Assembly (NCBI GenBank): GCA_964627255.1
Contig: CAZVIN010000097.1
Location: 1-38,454, forward strand
Source of the DNA: CALLJL01 sp964627255
GTDB lineage: Bacteria; Acidobacteriota; Aminicenantia; Aminicenantales; CALLJL01
Length of the DNA stretch: 38,454 nucleotides
Direction of reading: 5' to 3'
Numbering within the stretch: the first letter of the stretch is position 1; every line of letters starts with the position of its first letter. The notes under the pieces are model-generated. The model did no database searches and was not told the origin of the DNA. It worked only from the letters and a program-made list of their open reading frames with translations. A program made the translations under genes and the position numbers. Below are positions 16,206 through 24,855 of the stretch, in pieces.

Positions 16206-16233
16206 GCGTCAAGACCTCAGGGACGCTTTTTTT
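16206..16233 (+). terminator. Plus-strand terminator-like hairpin upstream of the M14 gene
   Basis: GCGTC (16206-16210) and GACGC (16222-16226), extendable by two G-T pairs, followed by seven T. No plus-strand gene ends nearby; the closest is the EIIA gene at 14478. It could stop antisense read-through across the M14 gene, or be a chance structure. Confidence 0.3.
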
Positions 16234-16286
16234 GCCAACTTTTTGCTCCTCGTCTGGAATTTAAAAGAAGAGGCTTATATAAATTA

Positions 16287-17516
16287 TTAAGTGGCTAAGC
16301 GGAGAAGAGCCTTGAGGAGCAGGTTAGCGCCCTTCTCCAAATCTTCCCAACGAATCGCTTCTTGAGGTGAGTGACTGACCCCTTCAAGACAGGGAATAAA
16401 AATCAGGGAAGCTTCAGTCACTGTGGCTAAAATCTGTGCGTCATGACCCGCCCCGCTGGTCAATTTCATCCAGCGATAACCAAGCTCTTGAGCTTCTCTT
16501 TCTAATAAAGAAATTAACCGGGACGACATATCAGTGGGTTCAGTAGCATCTACTAATTTGTGATGAAAGGAAAGCCCGCGAGCAGCCGCGGTTTCCGCGG
16601 CGACTGCCAGGACGCTTTTTTCTATGGCCGCCAGCTCTTCTCGTCGAAAGCCTCTCAGGTCAAGGGTGAAATCAGCCTGGCCGGGTATAATGCTAAAAGT
16701 TCCCGGACGAAGTTCAACCCGGCCGATAGTTATCCGTCCTTCTTCATATTCAGAGATCACTAATCGACTGGCGCGTAGAGAAAAATCAGCTAAGCCGAGG
16801 AAAGCATCGCGGCGGAGCTCCATGGGCGTGGTGCCGGCGTGGTTAGGCTGGCCAAGAAAGGAGCCATAATATAGTCTTTTGCCAGCAATAGTCGTAACCA
16901 GGCCAATGGGTATTTCTTCAAGTTCCAGGGTTTCGCCCTGTTCAATATGAAGTTCAAGATAGGCTTCAACTTGGGGAGCCTCCTTATGGGCCGTTAATAT
17001 CGAATCGACGCCGATACCCGTTCCTTCTAAAACTTTTTTTAAGGGTTGGCCAAATTGAGATTGACCCTGTTTAATCTCAGTTTCGTTCAGACAGCCACAA
17101 AAAGCCCTGGAGCCTAAGAAATCGCCGACGAGGTTGCCTTCTTCATCGGTAAAGGCGACAACTTCCACTGGTTTTTTGAGTTTAATCGCTTGTTCTTGAA
17201 TAACCCGCAGGCTTTCTAAGCCGCTCAGGACACCGCAGGTGCCGTCAAATTTTCCGCCATGAATGACTGTATCCAGATGAGAACCGACCAGGATAACCGG
17301 CCCCTCTTTTTCCCCCAACCGGCCAAAGATATTGCCCGCGCCGTCCTGACGAACCTGAAGGCCAGCCTCTGTTAGCTTTTTTTTAAACCAGGCTCTGGCT
17401 TCTAGGTCAGCCGGACTAAAGGAGGGTCGACTAACGCCGCCCCCGGGTTCACTACCAATCCTGGCTAACTCCTCTATGTCCTGACGAAGTCTTTCTAAGT
17501 TAATTGCGGTCTGCAT
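16287..17516 (-). CDS. M20-family amidohydrolase (allantoate amidohydrolase / N-carbamoyl amino acid hydrolase type)
   Basis: 409 aa, cytosolic, binuclear metal enzyme hydrolysing N-carbamoyl or ureido groups. Motifs: GSHLDTV (His80, Asp82), GGKFDG (Asp91), FTDEEGN (Glu125-Glu126), LELHIEQG and GAGHDAQI with late metal-site histidines. The HIEQG and FDG motifs separate this AllC/HyuC/AmaB group from peptidase T-like M20 enzymes. Exact substrate (allantoate, carbamoyl amino acid, or another) cannot be assigned. The ATG at 17516 has AGAGAGG upstream; a longer frame to 17621 overlaps the DUF488 gene and is rejected. It lies 2 bp after the DUF488 stop, at the end of the ftsH operon. Confidence 0.88.
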   Translation of the reverse strand: MQTAINLERLRQDIEELARIGSEPGGGVSRPSFSPADLEARAWFKKKLTEAGLQVRQDGAGNIFGRLGEKEGPVILVGSHLDTVIHGGKFDGTCGVLSGLESLRVIQEQAIKLKKPVEVVAFTDEEGNLVGDFLGSRAFCGCLNETEIKQGQSQFGQPLKKVLEGTGIGVDSILTAHKEAPQVEAYLELHIEQGETLELEEIPIGLVTTIAGKRLYYGSFLGQPNHAGTTPMELRRDAFLGLADFSLRASRLVISEYEEGRITIGRVELRPGTFSIIPGQADFTLDLRGFRREELAAIEKSVLAVAAETAAARGLSFHHKLVDATEPTDMSSRLISLLEREAQELGYRWMKLTSGAGHDAQILATVTEASLIFIPCLEGVSHSPQEAIRWEDLEKGANLLLKALLRLAT

Positions 17517-17518
17517 GG

Positions 17519-17929
17519 CTAACCTCTCTCTGGCAGGATATGATGAACTGCCCAACCGCGCTCGGATAAGAGTTGAAGCACAAAACGGCGGTGGCAGCGG
17601 CCGAAATATTTTTCCGCGCACATAAGAGCCACTCTTTTTTGCTGAGCCAAACTCTCCAGCTCGCTCAGGCCCTGATAAAATTCCGGGGTTTTCATCCAGG
17701 CTTCGTAGCCTTCTTTCCTGAAGCCACCCAAACTTGAACCAAGCCAGATATATTCTATTCCCTGAGTTATCGCGGTCATTTTAAGCTGGTCCTGACAAAA
17801 ATGCAGTGATTTTTTAGAGGCGGGAAAACGCCGGATATCAACTAAACAATCGATTTTATTTTTTTTAAGGAGTTGCCAGAATGAATCAGCGGTCAAAGTT
17901 GAATGACCAATATCCCAGACTTCTTGCAT
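17519..17929 (-). CDS. DUF488 domain protein
   Basis: 136 aa, full length for the DUF488 family. Conserved features are IGHSTLT (about 7-13), VDIRRFP (about 30-36), YIWLGSSLGG (about 60-69), LMCAEKYFGRCHRRFV (about 103-118) with the two cysteines and the CHR motif, and a hydrophobic VHHIL end. Function in the family is not established; the conserved CxE and CHR residues suggest a small nucleotide- or nucleic-acid-related enzyme. It lies in the operon between pdxJ (46 bp upstream) and the amidohydrolase (2 bp downstream). The ribosome site is weak (TTGAGAACTG). Confidence 0.9.
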   Translation of the reverse strand: MQEVWDIGHSTLTADSFWQLLKKNKIDCLVDIRRFPASKKSLHFCQDQLKMTAITQGIEYIWLGSSLGGFRKEGYEAWMKTPEFYQGLSELESLAQQKRVALMCAEKYFGRCHRRFVLQLLSERGWAVHHILPERG

Positions 17930-17975
17930 TCAGTTCTCAAGCCTGATTTCTGGCAGGCTGCCTTCTCTCTCTGCG

Positions 17976-18713
17976 TTAAACTCTGCGCAATTGCTCAAGC
18001 ATATCGCGGACGGCTTTCTCCACTCCGACTACCGCTGCTCTGGCAACGATGGCAAAACCGATGCTCAATTCTTCTATTTCCGGGATGGCCACTATAGGGT
18101 GGATGTTATGATAATCAAGGCCATGGCCAGCATGAACTTCCAGCCCCAATTCTGCGGCCAAAGTTGCCGCCTGCTTAATCATTATCAGAGCTTTGTCTCT
18201 TGATGATCCTGGTCGAAGTTCGGCATATTTTCCGGTGTTAATCTCGATTAAGTCGACTCCGACCTGGCGGCAGGCTTTGATTTGGTCTTCTACGGGGTCA
18301 ACGAAAATACTGACTCTTATACCTCGTCTCTTAAGGGTCGGAATAAACGAAGTGAGCTGTTTTTGATGCCGGAGCACATCAAGGCCGCCTTCAGTGGTCA
18401 ACTCCTCTGGCCTTTCAGGCACCAGAGAAACAACATCTGGTTTAACCTTAAGGGCAATCTTTTTCATCTCCTCCGTGGTTGCCATTTCCAAGTTGAGCTT
18501 GGTCTTGACTACTTCCCGCAGCAAGCGCAAATCTCTCTCCTGGATGTGGCGTCTATCGCCTCGAAGATGGGTCACTATGCCCGAAGCGCCCGCCTGTTCG
18601 GCCAGGAGTGCTACCAAAATCGGGTCAGGTTCGGTGCTCTGCCTGGCTTGGCGCAGGGTAGCAAAATGGTCGACATTTACCGCTAAGCGTATTTCCTTTT
18701 TTAATTTTTCCAT
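17976..18713 (-). CDS. pdxJ: Pyridoxine 5'-phosphate synthase
   Basis: 245 aa, usual length. TIM-barrel enzyme that condenses 1-deoxy-xylulose 5-phosphate with 3-amino-1-hydroxyacetone phosphate to pyridoxine 5'-phosphate (DXP-dependent vitamin B6 route). Highly conserved segments: LAVNVDHFATLRQAR (about 10-24), IVTHLRGDRRHIQ (about 46-58), LNLEMATTEEM, VSLVPERPEELTTEGGLDV, VEINTGKYA-like IEINTGKYAEL, and HAGHGLDYHNIHPI with the catalytic His. The start ATG at 18713 lies inside the end of glmM (13-bp overlap), with GGGAGG as ribosome site inside the glmM coding sequence. Confidence 0.95.
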   Translation of the reverse strand: MEKLKKEIRLAVNVDHFATLRQARQSTEPDPILVALLAEQAGASGIVTHLRGDRRHIQERDLRLLREVVKTKLNLEMATTEEMKKIALKVKPDVVSLVPERPEELTTEGGLDVLRHQKQLTSFIPTLKRRGIRVSIFVDPVEDQIKACRQVGVDLIEINTGKYAELRPGSSRDKALIMIKQAATLAAELGLEVHAGHGLDYHNIHPIVAIPEIEELSIGFAIVARAAVVGVEKAVRDMLEQLRRV

Positions 18714-20284
18714 GGCTTCAATCCTCCCAGATGACGCTGTAAAAGATAAGCGATTTCTTCGGCTATACTCCGGGCTATTTCTTCGCTCTCAGCCTCTACC
18801 ATCACGCGAGCTACTGGTTCAGTGCCAGAATAGCGAATTTCAATTCTTCCTAAACGGCCGAGGGCCTTTTTAGCTTTTTGGATGGCGGCCTCAAACCCGG
18901 GAACAAGAGAAAAATCTTTTCGCTCCTTGACTGGAATGTTGAGGAGAATTTGCGGCCATTCAACCAAGCCGGCGCACAGTTCGGATAATTTTTGGCCGGT
19001 CTCAACTATAACCTGGGCCATTTTTAAACTGGTCAGTAAACCGTCGCCGGTGGGGCAGTCGTCAAGAAAGATGGTATGCCCAGACCGCTCCCCTCCGAGA
19101 TTGGCTCCTTCTTTGAGCATCGCCTCGAGCACATAACGGTCGCCAACTCGCGTCCGAATAAGGCCCAGGCCCAATCGAGCCAGAGCGATTTCGAGTCCCA
19201 TGTTGCTCATAATTGTGGCCACAACCAGAGGTAAGCGCAAGCGATTTTTGGCTTGAAGGTGGCGGGCTTGCACAAAGAGCGTGTGGTCGCCGTTAAGAAT
19301 TTTTCCCTTCTCATCGACAAAAATCGCTCGGTCAGCATCTCCGTCATAAGCCACACCCAGCTCAGCTTCATTTGCTCGTACCGCCTCGGCCAAGCTTTCT
19401 GGATAAAGAGCCCCGCAGTGAGCATTGATGTTCCGGCCGTTGGGCTGGTTATGAATGGCTGTTACCTTAAACCCTAAGCTTTCGAAAAGCGCCGGCGCGA
19501 GGGCTGAACTCGCTCCATTAGCACAATCAACGACAATTTTTAACCCAGAAAATTTTGGGGTTGAAGCGAAGGGCGAACGATAGAAATCAAGGTATTTTTC
19601 AATTAACAAACAATTTATTTCTTCCTTAATTTCCCCTCCACTTCTTTCCGGCCAGGGGTTCTTTTCTTCTTTTATCGTGTCTCCAACGTTGGCACTTTCT
19701 TTATCTTCGCTTGCCTCCCCCTCTTTTTCTCCTTCTTTTTTCGTTTTCCCGGCCCGCTCTACTATTTCCACATCCCGCTCTTCGGAAACCAACTTCTCCG
19801 CGGCTTTCTTTCTTTCCCCCGCAGACTCCTCCCTTACCTTCTTGAGCTTTCCTTCGTTTTTCTTTTCGGAAAATTCGAGGCCTCCGCCGATCATCTTTTC
19901 CAGCTCGGCTTCTACGTTATCAGCCAGCTTATAGCCATTTTCCTGGAAAATTTTAATTCCGTTATATTCATAGGGATTGTGGGAGGCAGAGATAACCACT
20001 CCGGCACTGAAGTGGTTAAGCTTAGTGAGAAGCGAAATAGCGGAAGTAGGGATAACTCCAGCAAAATGCACTTCGCCGCCTTCCATCCTGATACCTTGAG
20101 CTAAGGTTTCGGCCAGCCAGGGGCTGGATTCCCTTGTATCCCAGCCGATGACAATCCGGAGAATTTTATTGTGCGGCCGAAGGAGACGAACCAAACCTCT
20201 CCCTAAGGCAAAAACAGTGGGCCTGTTGAGGGGAAATTCTCCCGCCCGGCCCCTTATTCCGTCTGTTCCGAAAAGCTTGACCAT
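18701..20284 (-). CDS. glmM: Phosphoglucosamine mutase with a large charged insertion
   Basis: Interconverts glucosamine 6-phosphate and glucosamine 1-phosphate for UDP-GlcNAc and peptidoglycan synthesis. 527 aa against about 445 for the family. The start at 20284 gives MVKLFGTDGIRG with GGGGAG upstream; the frame extends to 20341 but without support. Active-site serine is Ser101 (SASHNP), the metal loop is YDGDADR, the sugar loop GGERSGH, and the phosphate loop RYSGTEP. Between residues about 138 and 222 there is a Lys/Glu-rich low-complexity insertion that ordinary GlmM lacks, placed between domains 1 and 2 before LLIEKYLDFY. Genes order cdaA-cdaR-glmM is the classical c-di-AMP/cell-wall module. 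A 249-bp gap separates it from cdaR. Confidence 0.93.
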   Translation of the reverse strand: MVKLFGTDGIRGRAGEFPLNRPTVFALGRGLVRLLRPHNKILRIVIGWDTRESSPWLAETLAQGIRMEGGEVHFAGVIPTSAISLLTKLNHFSAGVVISASHNPYEYNGIKIFQENGYKLADNVEAELEKMIGGGLEFSEKKNEGKLKKVREESAGERKKAAEKLVSEERDVEIVERAGKTKKEGEKEGEASEDKESANVGDTIKEEKNPWPERSGGEIKEEINCLLIEKYLDFYRSPFASTPKFSGLKIVVDCANGASSALAPALFESLGFKVTAIHNQPNGRNINAHCGALYPESLAEAVRANEAELGVAYDGDADRAIFVDEKGKILNGDHTLFVQARHLQAKNRLRLPLVVATIMSNMGLEIALARLGLGLIRTRVGDRYVLEAMLKEGANLGGERSGHTIFLDDCPTGDGLLTSLKMAQVIVETGQKLSELCAGLVEWPQILLNIPVKERKDFSLVPGFEAAIQKAKKALGRLGRIEIRYSGTEPVARVMVEAESEEIARSIAEEIAYLLQRHLGGLKPWKN

Positions 20285-20533
20285 TTTTGGCTCCCCTACA
20301 GAAAACATGAGAATTATAGATAAAAGCCTTGAGCTTGCCAATAGCTCCAGTTGAAAACTGTTAAATGATTAAGCTTGAAAGTGTTAAAAAAATGACGAAT
20401 TCTAACCTTGGATGGAAGGCAACTTAGCTGAAAAACAAACGTGATTTATTTTCGAGCAAGGCTCTTCGGGAGGCTTTCTCCTCCCCAAGGGAAAAAAATT
20501 TCTTTTGTTTAAAAGGTGGCTAAAAAAGCGCTT

Positions 20534-21229
20534 TTATCTTTTTTTAGGGGGTGGCGAGTTGGCCTCTTTTTCCTGGACAAAGACCCTGACCCTGACTTTG
20601 GTCAGAGAGGAGGCGAGGCGAAGTTCAGGTCGTGGTAGGATAAGGTCAGCCTCAAACTCCGTCGGCTGGGTGAGAGAGGAGATGTCGATAGGTGACGTCC
20701 CCACTTTATCCTTGGTCTTAATCCGGCTCTCCGGCCCTCGCACCGTAACTTGAGTGGGTGAAACTTCAATCTTCGTGAGCTGATATTTCGCCCCCAAGAC
20801 GCCCACTAAGGTAGGGGCAATTTCCATGGTAACTTCTTCTGACCTTTCCAGCTTAAGGTTAACTTTATTCGGAGAAATACGGATAACCTCAGCTCCGGAC
20901 GGCAGGCTGACCATGGAAGGATTAATCGGATATTCTTCTTGCAACAGGCTTGCCTTCTCTAAGTTGAGCTTAACAAAAACGTTATTAGGAGTAATTTGAG
21001 CGATCAATCGATTGGGAGCTCTGATGGTGACATCAATCGAGGCGGGTGGTTTTTGGACTAACTCCAGGTCTGAAGGAATATTATAGGTTTCGAGCGAAAC
21101 AGGGATAGTCTTAACTGAAAAGGTCTTCTGTTCAGGGACTAAGGTTAGCCAAAGGACAAGAGCCAGGAGCAAAGAGAATAACTTTAGTTCCCAATTGCGG
21201 AGAAAAAGATTTCTTAACCAACGCATCAT
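20534..21229 (-). CDS. cdaR: YbbR-domain protein, CdaA regulator (CdaR-like)
   Basis: 231 aa. One N-terminal transmembrane helix (about 16-30, WELKLFSLLLALVLWLTLV) followed by about two YbbR-like repeats exposed outside the cytoplasmic membrane. Each repeat carries the pattern hydrophobic-V-hydrophobic-GP or SP, for example IEVSPTQVTVRGPES near residue 160. It ends in a Pro/Lys-rich tail. YbbR proteins bind and modulate the diadenylate cyclase CdaA. The start ATG at 21229 overlaps the cdaA stop by 4 bases (ATGA), so translation is probably coupled. Confidence 0.88.
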   Translation of the reverse strand: MMRWLRNLFLRNWELKLFSLLLALVLWLTLVPEQKTFSVKTIPVSLETYNIPSDLELVQKPPASIDVTIRAPNRLIAQITPNNVFVKLNLEKASLLQEEYPINPSMVSLPSGAEVIRISPNKVNLKLERSEEVTMEIAPTLVGVLGAKYQLTKIEVSPTQVTVRGPESRIKTKDKVGTSPIDISSLTQPTEFEADLILPRPELRLASSLTKVRVRVFVQEKEANSPPPKKR

Positions 21230-21996
21230 AAGTTCTTTAAATAACTCAAAAGTTTAGTTTCCATTTTTTCTCGGCCTTCCATTTTTTCGAGCCGGCCTCT
21301 GATGGCCAAGGAAACAGTTCCTGTTTCTTCCGAAACAACGACCACGGCCGCATCGGTTTCCTGGGAGAGCCCTAAGGCCGCCAGGTGCCTGGTCCGGGTA
21401 ATTAATTCCGTGGGAGGGGGCGAAGCCGGAAGGGGCAAAAGGCATCCGGCCGCCACGACCTTATCGCCTTTGATAATGACAGCGCCGTCATGAAGCGGCG
21501 AATGAGGATAAAAAAGATTAACCAAAAGGTCTCGGGAGAGGATAGCGTCGAGCTTGGTGCCTCGCTCAGCGTAACTAATGAGGGAGATATCCTTTTCGAT
21601 GGCAATTAGGGCGCCAATTTTGCGGTGCGATAAAAAGTCCACGGCCATCCAGAGTTCTTCCAATCTTTCCTCCAAGGACCTCATGACCAGCGGCCGGCGA
21701 AAGGGATGAGAGCCGATGCCGGTTAAGAAGCGGCGGATTTCTCCTTGGAAAAGAACGATCACCGCGATAATAAAATAATTTAGAAAATTTTTAACCAACC
21801 ATTGAGAGACGACTAACCTGCCCCATTGGGAAGCAAGATAAAATAAACCAACGATGGCGATGCCTACCGCCATCTGATAGGCTTTGGTATCTCTGATTAA
21901 TAAGAGTAAGGAATAGATGATGAAGGCGACAAAAAGGATATCAAGGCAATCGCCTAAGGTAATGTGCCTGAGAGCGCCAATGATATTAGTGAACAT
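21226..21996 (-). CDS. cdaA: Membrane diadenylate cyclase CdaA (DisA_N domain), RHR motif reads RHL
   Basis: 256 aa; makes cyclic di-AMP from two ATP at the membrane. Three N-terminal hydrophobic helices (about 15-33, 41-57, 66-85) precede the DAC domain. The DGA motif is at residues 170-172 (SPLHDGAVII), and VVVVSEETG at about 218-226 is typical. The second nucleotide motif, usually GTRHRAA, is RTRHLAA (201-207), so the last Arg of RHR is Leu205. By position these correspond to DGA 171-173 and RHR 203-205 in Listeria CdaA. Overlaps folP by 11 bp and cdaR by 4 bp. Ribosome site is weak, consistent with coupling. Confidence 0.92.
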   Translation of the reverse strand: MFTNIIGALRHITLGDCLDILFVAFIIYSLLLLIRDTKAYQMAVGIAIVGLFYLASQWGRLVVSQWLVKNFLNYFIIAVIVLFQGEIRRFLTGIGSHPFRRPLVMRSLEERLEELWMAVDFLSHRKIGALIAIEKDISLISYAERGTKLDAILSRDLLVNLFYPHSPLHDGAVIIKGDKVVAAGCLLPLPASPPPTELITRTRHLAALGLSQETDAAVVVVSEETGTVSLAIRGRLEKMEGREKMETKLLSYLKNL

Positions 21997-22870
21997 GGTC
22001 CATAGATTTGGTCGGAGGAGATGAAGTTTGTTGGGTTGAGATAATGGCTTCGGCTACACGTATCGCTCGGCTCACGGCTTGCGGGTCGTGAACTCTGAGG
22101 ATGGCTGCCCCTCGCATCAGGCTAATAACTGCCGAAGCAACGGTGCCCTCCAGTCTTTCCTCGGCCGGCAGGTTTAAAATTTGGCCGATGAAGGATTTGC
22201 GGGAAATACCGACAAGCAGCGGTCGCTGAAAAGAGAGAAAAGAGTCCAGCTCGTTTATCAGCCGCAGGTTATCTTCAAGCCGCTTACCGAACCCAATTCC
22301 TGGGTCAAGAATAATTCTTTCGGCGGGTATCCCCTTTTCTCTGACATAATCCATCCTCTCTCGAAAAAAACCTGAGATTTCAGCGATTACGTCCTCGTAG
22401 TAAGGGTTGATTTGCATCGTTTGTGGGGTCCCCTTCATATGCATCAGGACTACACCCGCCCGACTCTCGGCGGCCACTTTGACCATTTCCTGGTCAAACC
22501 GGAGGGCACTAATATCGTTGATAATTTCCACCCCTTCGGCGAGCGCTGCTCGAGCCACTAAGGCTTTGGTCGTGTCAATAGAAAGAAGACAGGAAACACG
22601 AGGCCGAAGGCCGCGAATCACTGGAAGCACGCGCTCCATTTCTTCTTTGGCGCTGATAGGGTTGGAGCCAGGGCGGCTGCTTTCGCCCCCGATATCCAGG
22701 ATATCGATTCCCTGACTGACCAATTCCAGGCCACGGGCGACTGCTTTTTCTACTGAAAAATAACGGCCGCCGTCAAAAAAGGAATCGGGTGTCACATTCA
22801 GGACGCCCATGAGCCAAGGCCGACGGCCGATAACAAAACTCTTTCCCTTAACCTCGAAGTTATAGGTCAT
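21986..22870 (-). CDS. folP: Dihydropteroate synthase
   Basis: 294 aa. Joins p-aminobenzoate with hydroxymethyl-dihydropterin diphosphate in folate synthesis. All family signatures are present: GVLNVTPDSFFDGG (about 22-35), DIGGESSRPG (about 59-68), LSIDTTK (about 96), EIINDISAL, VLMHMKGTPQTMQ, DPGIGFGK (about 194-201) and GISRKSFIG. The ATG at 22870 follows AGAAGGGA and lies 10 bp after the ftsH stop. ftsH-folP-cdaA order is common in bacteria. The C-terminal 12 or so residues overlap the start of cdaA. Confidence 0.95.
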   Translation of the reverse strand: MTYNFEVKGKSFVIGRRPWLMGVLNVTPDSFFDGGRYFSVEKAVARGLELVSQGIDILDIGGESSRPGSNPISAKEEMERVLPVIRGLRPRVSCLLSIDTTKALVARAALAEGVEIINDISALRFDQEMVKVAAESRAGVVLMHMKGTPQTMQINPYYEDVIAEISGFFRERMDYVREKGIPAERIILDPGIGFGKRLEDNLRLINELDSFLSFQRPLLVGISRKSFIGQILNLPAEERLEGTVASAVISLMRGAAILRVHDPQAVSRAIRVAEAIISTQQTSSPPTKSMDHVH

Positions 22871-22880
22871 TCCCTTCTCT

Positions 22881-24809
22881 TTAAAGTTGGCCAGGGGGCT
22901 TTTTTTCAGCGGCTCGATCCGCCTTTTTTTCCTCGGAAGATGCTGTGGCCATTCCGGGCAAAGGCGACTGTTTCTTATCCGTCGTCAAGCGGAGGGTGGC
23001 TTTTACTTTTTTGCTTCGGCCGACAATCCGGGCAATTTCTTCGCTATCTAAAACTTCTTTTTCCAGCAGGGCTCGAGCCAGACGGATTAACTTGCTCCGA
23101 TTCTTGTTTAAAATCTCTTCTGAACGGCCGTAATTGCGATTGATGATTTTTTTTACTTCTTCGTCAATCAGCTCAGCCGTGCGTTCGCTAAAATTTTTGT
23201 GGGCGGCTAACTCCCGACCTAAGAAGATTAGGTCGTCGCGCTCGCCAAAGGTTAAGGGGCCCAAATCAGACATACCCCATTGACAAACCATCTTCCGGGC
23301 AATTTCGGTGGCCTTTTCGAAGTCGGAAGCGGCGCCAGTGGTAACCTTGTTAAGAAACATTTTTTCCGCCACCCGGCCAGCCAGTAGTACCGAAAGTTGA
23401 GCTTCGAGATAATCCTTGCTATAGGTGTAACGGTCATCAAGAGGAAGCTGCTGGGTCACGCCCAAGGCCAGTCCGCGCGGAATAATGGTAACTTTATGGA
23501 TGGGGTCAGCTTCGGGAATTATTGCCGCCACCAAAGCATGTCCCGCCTCATGGATGGCAGTGCATTTTTTCTCTTCGTCGCTGATGATCATGCTTTTTCT
23601 TTCTACGCCCATTAGCACCTTATCCTTGGCGTATTCCATGTCAGCCATAGTGACATTGGTCTGACCCTTCCGGGCCGCTATCAAGGCAGCTTCATTGACT
23701 AAATTAGCCAGGTCAGCGCCTGAAAAACCGGGGGTAGACCGGGCGATTACGTTCAGGTCGACATCTTCATTAAGCGGGATTTTTTGGGTATGAACCTTGA
23801 GGATTTCTTCCCGGCCCTTAACATCAGGCATGTTCACCACGATGCGGCGGTCAAACCGGCCCGGACGAAGCAAAGCACTATCAAGAATATCTGGCCGGTT
23901 AGTAGCGGCGATGAGGATTATGCCTTCGTTAGAATCAAAGCCGTCCATCTCGACCAGCAGCTGGTTAAGGGTCTGTTCTCTTTCATCGTGGCCACCCCCG
24001 AGGCCTGCACCCCGCTGGCGACCTACGGCGTCAATCTCGTCGATAAAAATGAGACAGGGAGCATGCTTCTTGCCTTGGTCAAAAAGGTCACGCACTCGAG
24101 AGGCGCCAACGCCAACGAACATCTCCACAAAATCAGACCCGCTGATCGAAAAAAAGGGCACTCCGGCCTCTCCGGCGACAGCCCGGGCCAGGAGGGTTTT
24201 TCCCGTGCCGGGGGGGCCGACGAGCAGGACCCCCTTAGGAATGCGGCCGCCCAGCTTGGAGAATTTGTGCGGGTCTTTCAGGAATTGGATTATTTCCTGA
24301 AGTTCTTCTTTGGCTTCGTCTACGCCAGCTACGTCCTTAAAGGTTATTCTTTTCTGTGTCCCCTGGAAAAGCTTGGCGCGGCTCTTGCCAAAGGAAAGAG
24401 CTTTATTTCCTCCGGCTTGCATCTGCCGCATAAACATCAACCAGAAAAGGATAAAGAGCAGTAAGGGGAACCAGCTTAGAAGATAGGAAAACCAAGGAGC
24501 CCGAGAGGTATCTTTTACGTTGATCTCGACTCCATGGTCGCGGAGGGATTTGACCAGGTCATTATAGGAGGAGGGAGCAGTAGTTCTAAATTCATCACCA
24601 CCTTTCATCACCCCACGAATCAAATTTCCCGAAATAGTGACACTCTGGACGCGGCGAGCCTCGACACTGTCCAGAAATTCGCTGAAAGTCATGTCTTTTC
24701 TGGTAATCTGAGAAGTTTGGAGCAAGCTCCAGAGGATAATAATGACCACGCCGGCAGCCAACCAGAAGAGAGCGCTCCTCCAGCCGGTAGGTTTTCTTTT
24801 AGGTATCAT
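22881..24809 (-). CDS. ftsH: ATP-dependent zinc metalloprotease FtsH
   Basis: 642 aa. Membrane-anchored AAA+ protease for quality control. N-terminal helix at about 11-27 and second helix at about 107-127 enclose a short periplasmic domain. Walker A GPPGTGKT (about 198-205), Walker B LIFIDEIDA, pore segment and second-region-of-homology ATNRPDILDSALLRPGRFDR, zinc site HEAGH (about 419-423). Ends in a Lys/Ala-rich tail. No Shine-Dalgarno sequence precedes the ATG; a strong promoter (24827-24855) puts the mRNA start about 11 nt upstream. First gene of the operon running to 16287. Confidence 0.96.
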   Translation of the reverse strand: MIPKRKPTGWRSALFWLAAGVVIIILWSLLQTSQITRKDMTFSEFLDSVEARRVQSVTISGNLIRGVMKGGDEFRTTAPSSYNDLVKSLRDHGVEINVKDTSRAPWFSYLLSWFPLLLFILFWLMFMRQMQAGGNKALSFGKSRAKLFQGTQKRITFKDVAGVDEAKEELQEIIQFLKDPHKFSKLGGRIPKGVLLVGPPGTGKTLLARAVAGEAGVPFFSISGSDFVEMFVGVGASRVRDLFDQGKKHAPCLIFIDEIDAVGRQRGAGLGGGHDEREQTLNQLLVEMDGFDSNEGIILIAATNRPDILDSALLRPGRFDRRIVVNMPDVKGREEILKVHTQKIPLNEDVDLNVIARSTPGFSGADLANLVNEAALIAARKGQTNVTMADMEYAKDKVLMGVERKSMIISDEEKKCTAIHEAGHALVAAIIPEADPIHKVTIIPRGLALGVTQQLPLDDRYTYSKDYLEAQLSVLLAGRVAEKMFLNKVTTGAASDFEKATEIARKMVCQWGMSDLGPLTFGERDDLIFLGRELAAHKNFSERTAELIDEEVKKIINRNYGRSEEILNKNRSKLIRLARALLEKEVLDSEEIARIVGRSKKVKATLRLTTDKKQSPLPGMATASSEEKKADRAAEKKPPGQL

Positions 24810-24826
24810 TGGTTTAATCTTATATT

Positions 24827-24855
24827 ATTTTATCATTTTTTTTCCAGAATGTTAA
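24827..24855 (-). promoter_or_regulatory. Promoter of the ftsH operon
   Basis: Minus strand TTAACA (24855-24850), exact 17-bp spacer, TAAAAT (24832-24827). Transcription would start near 24820, about 11 nt before the ATG and without a ribosome site. Confidence 0.6.

Noticed and set aside
20285..20533. Gap between cdaR and glmM as a riboswitch or small gene
   Set aside because: Only a short GGGAGG/CCTCCC hairpin without a T run on either strand; no known riboswitch core is visible.
23784..24464. 226-codon open frame antisense to ftsH
   Set aside because: Shadow of the strongly conserved ftsH coding sequence; no independent start signal.
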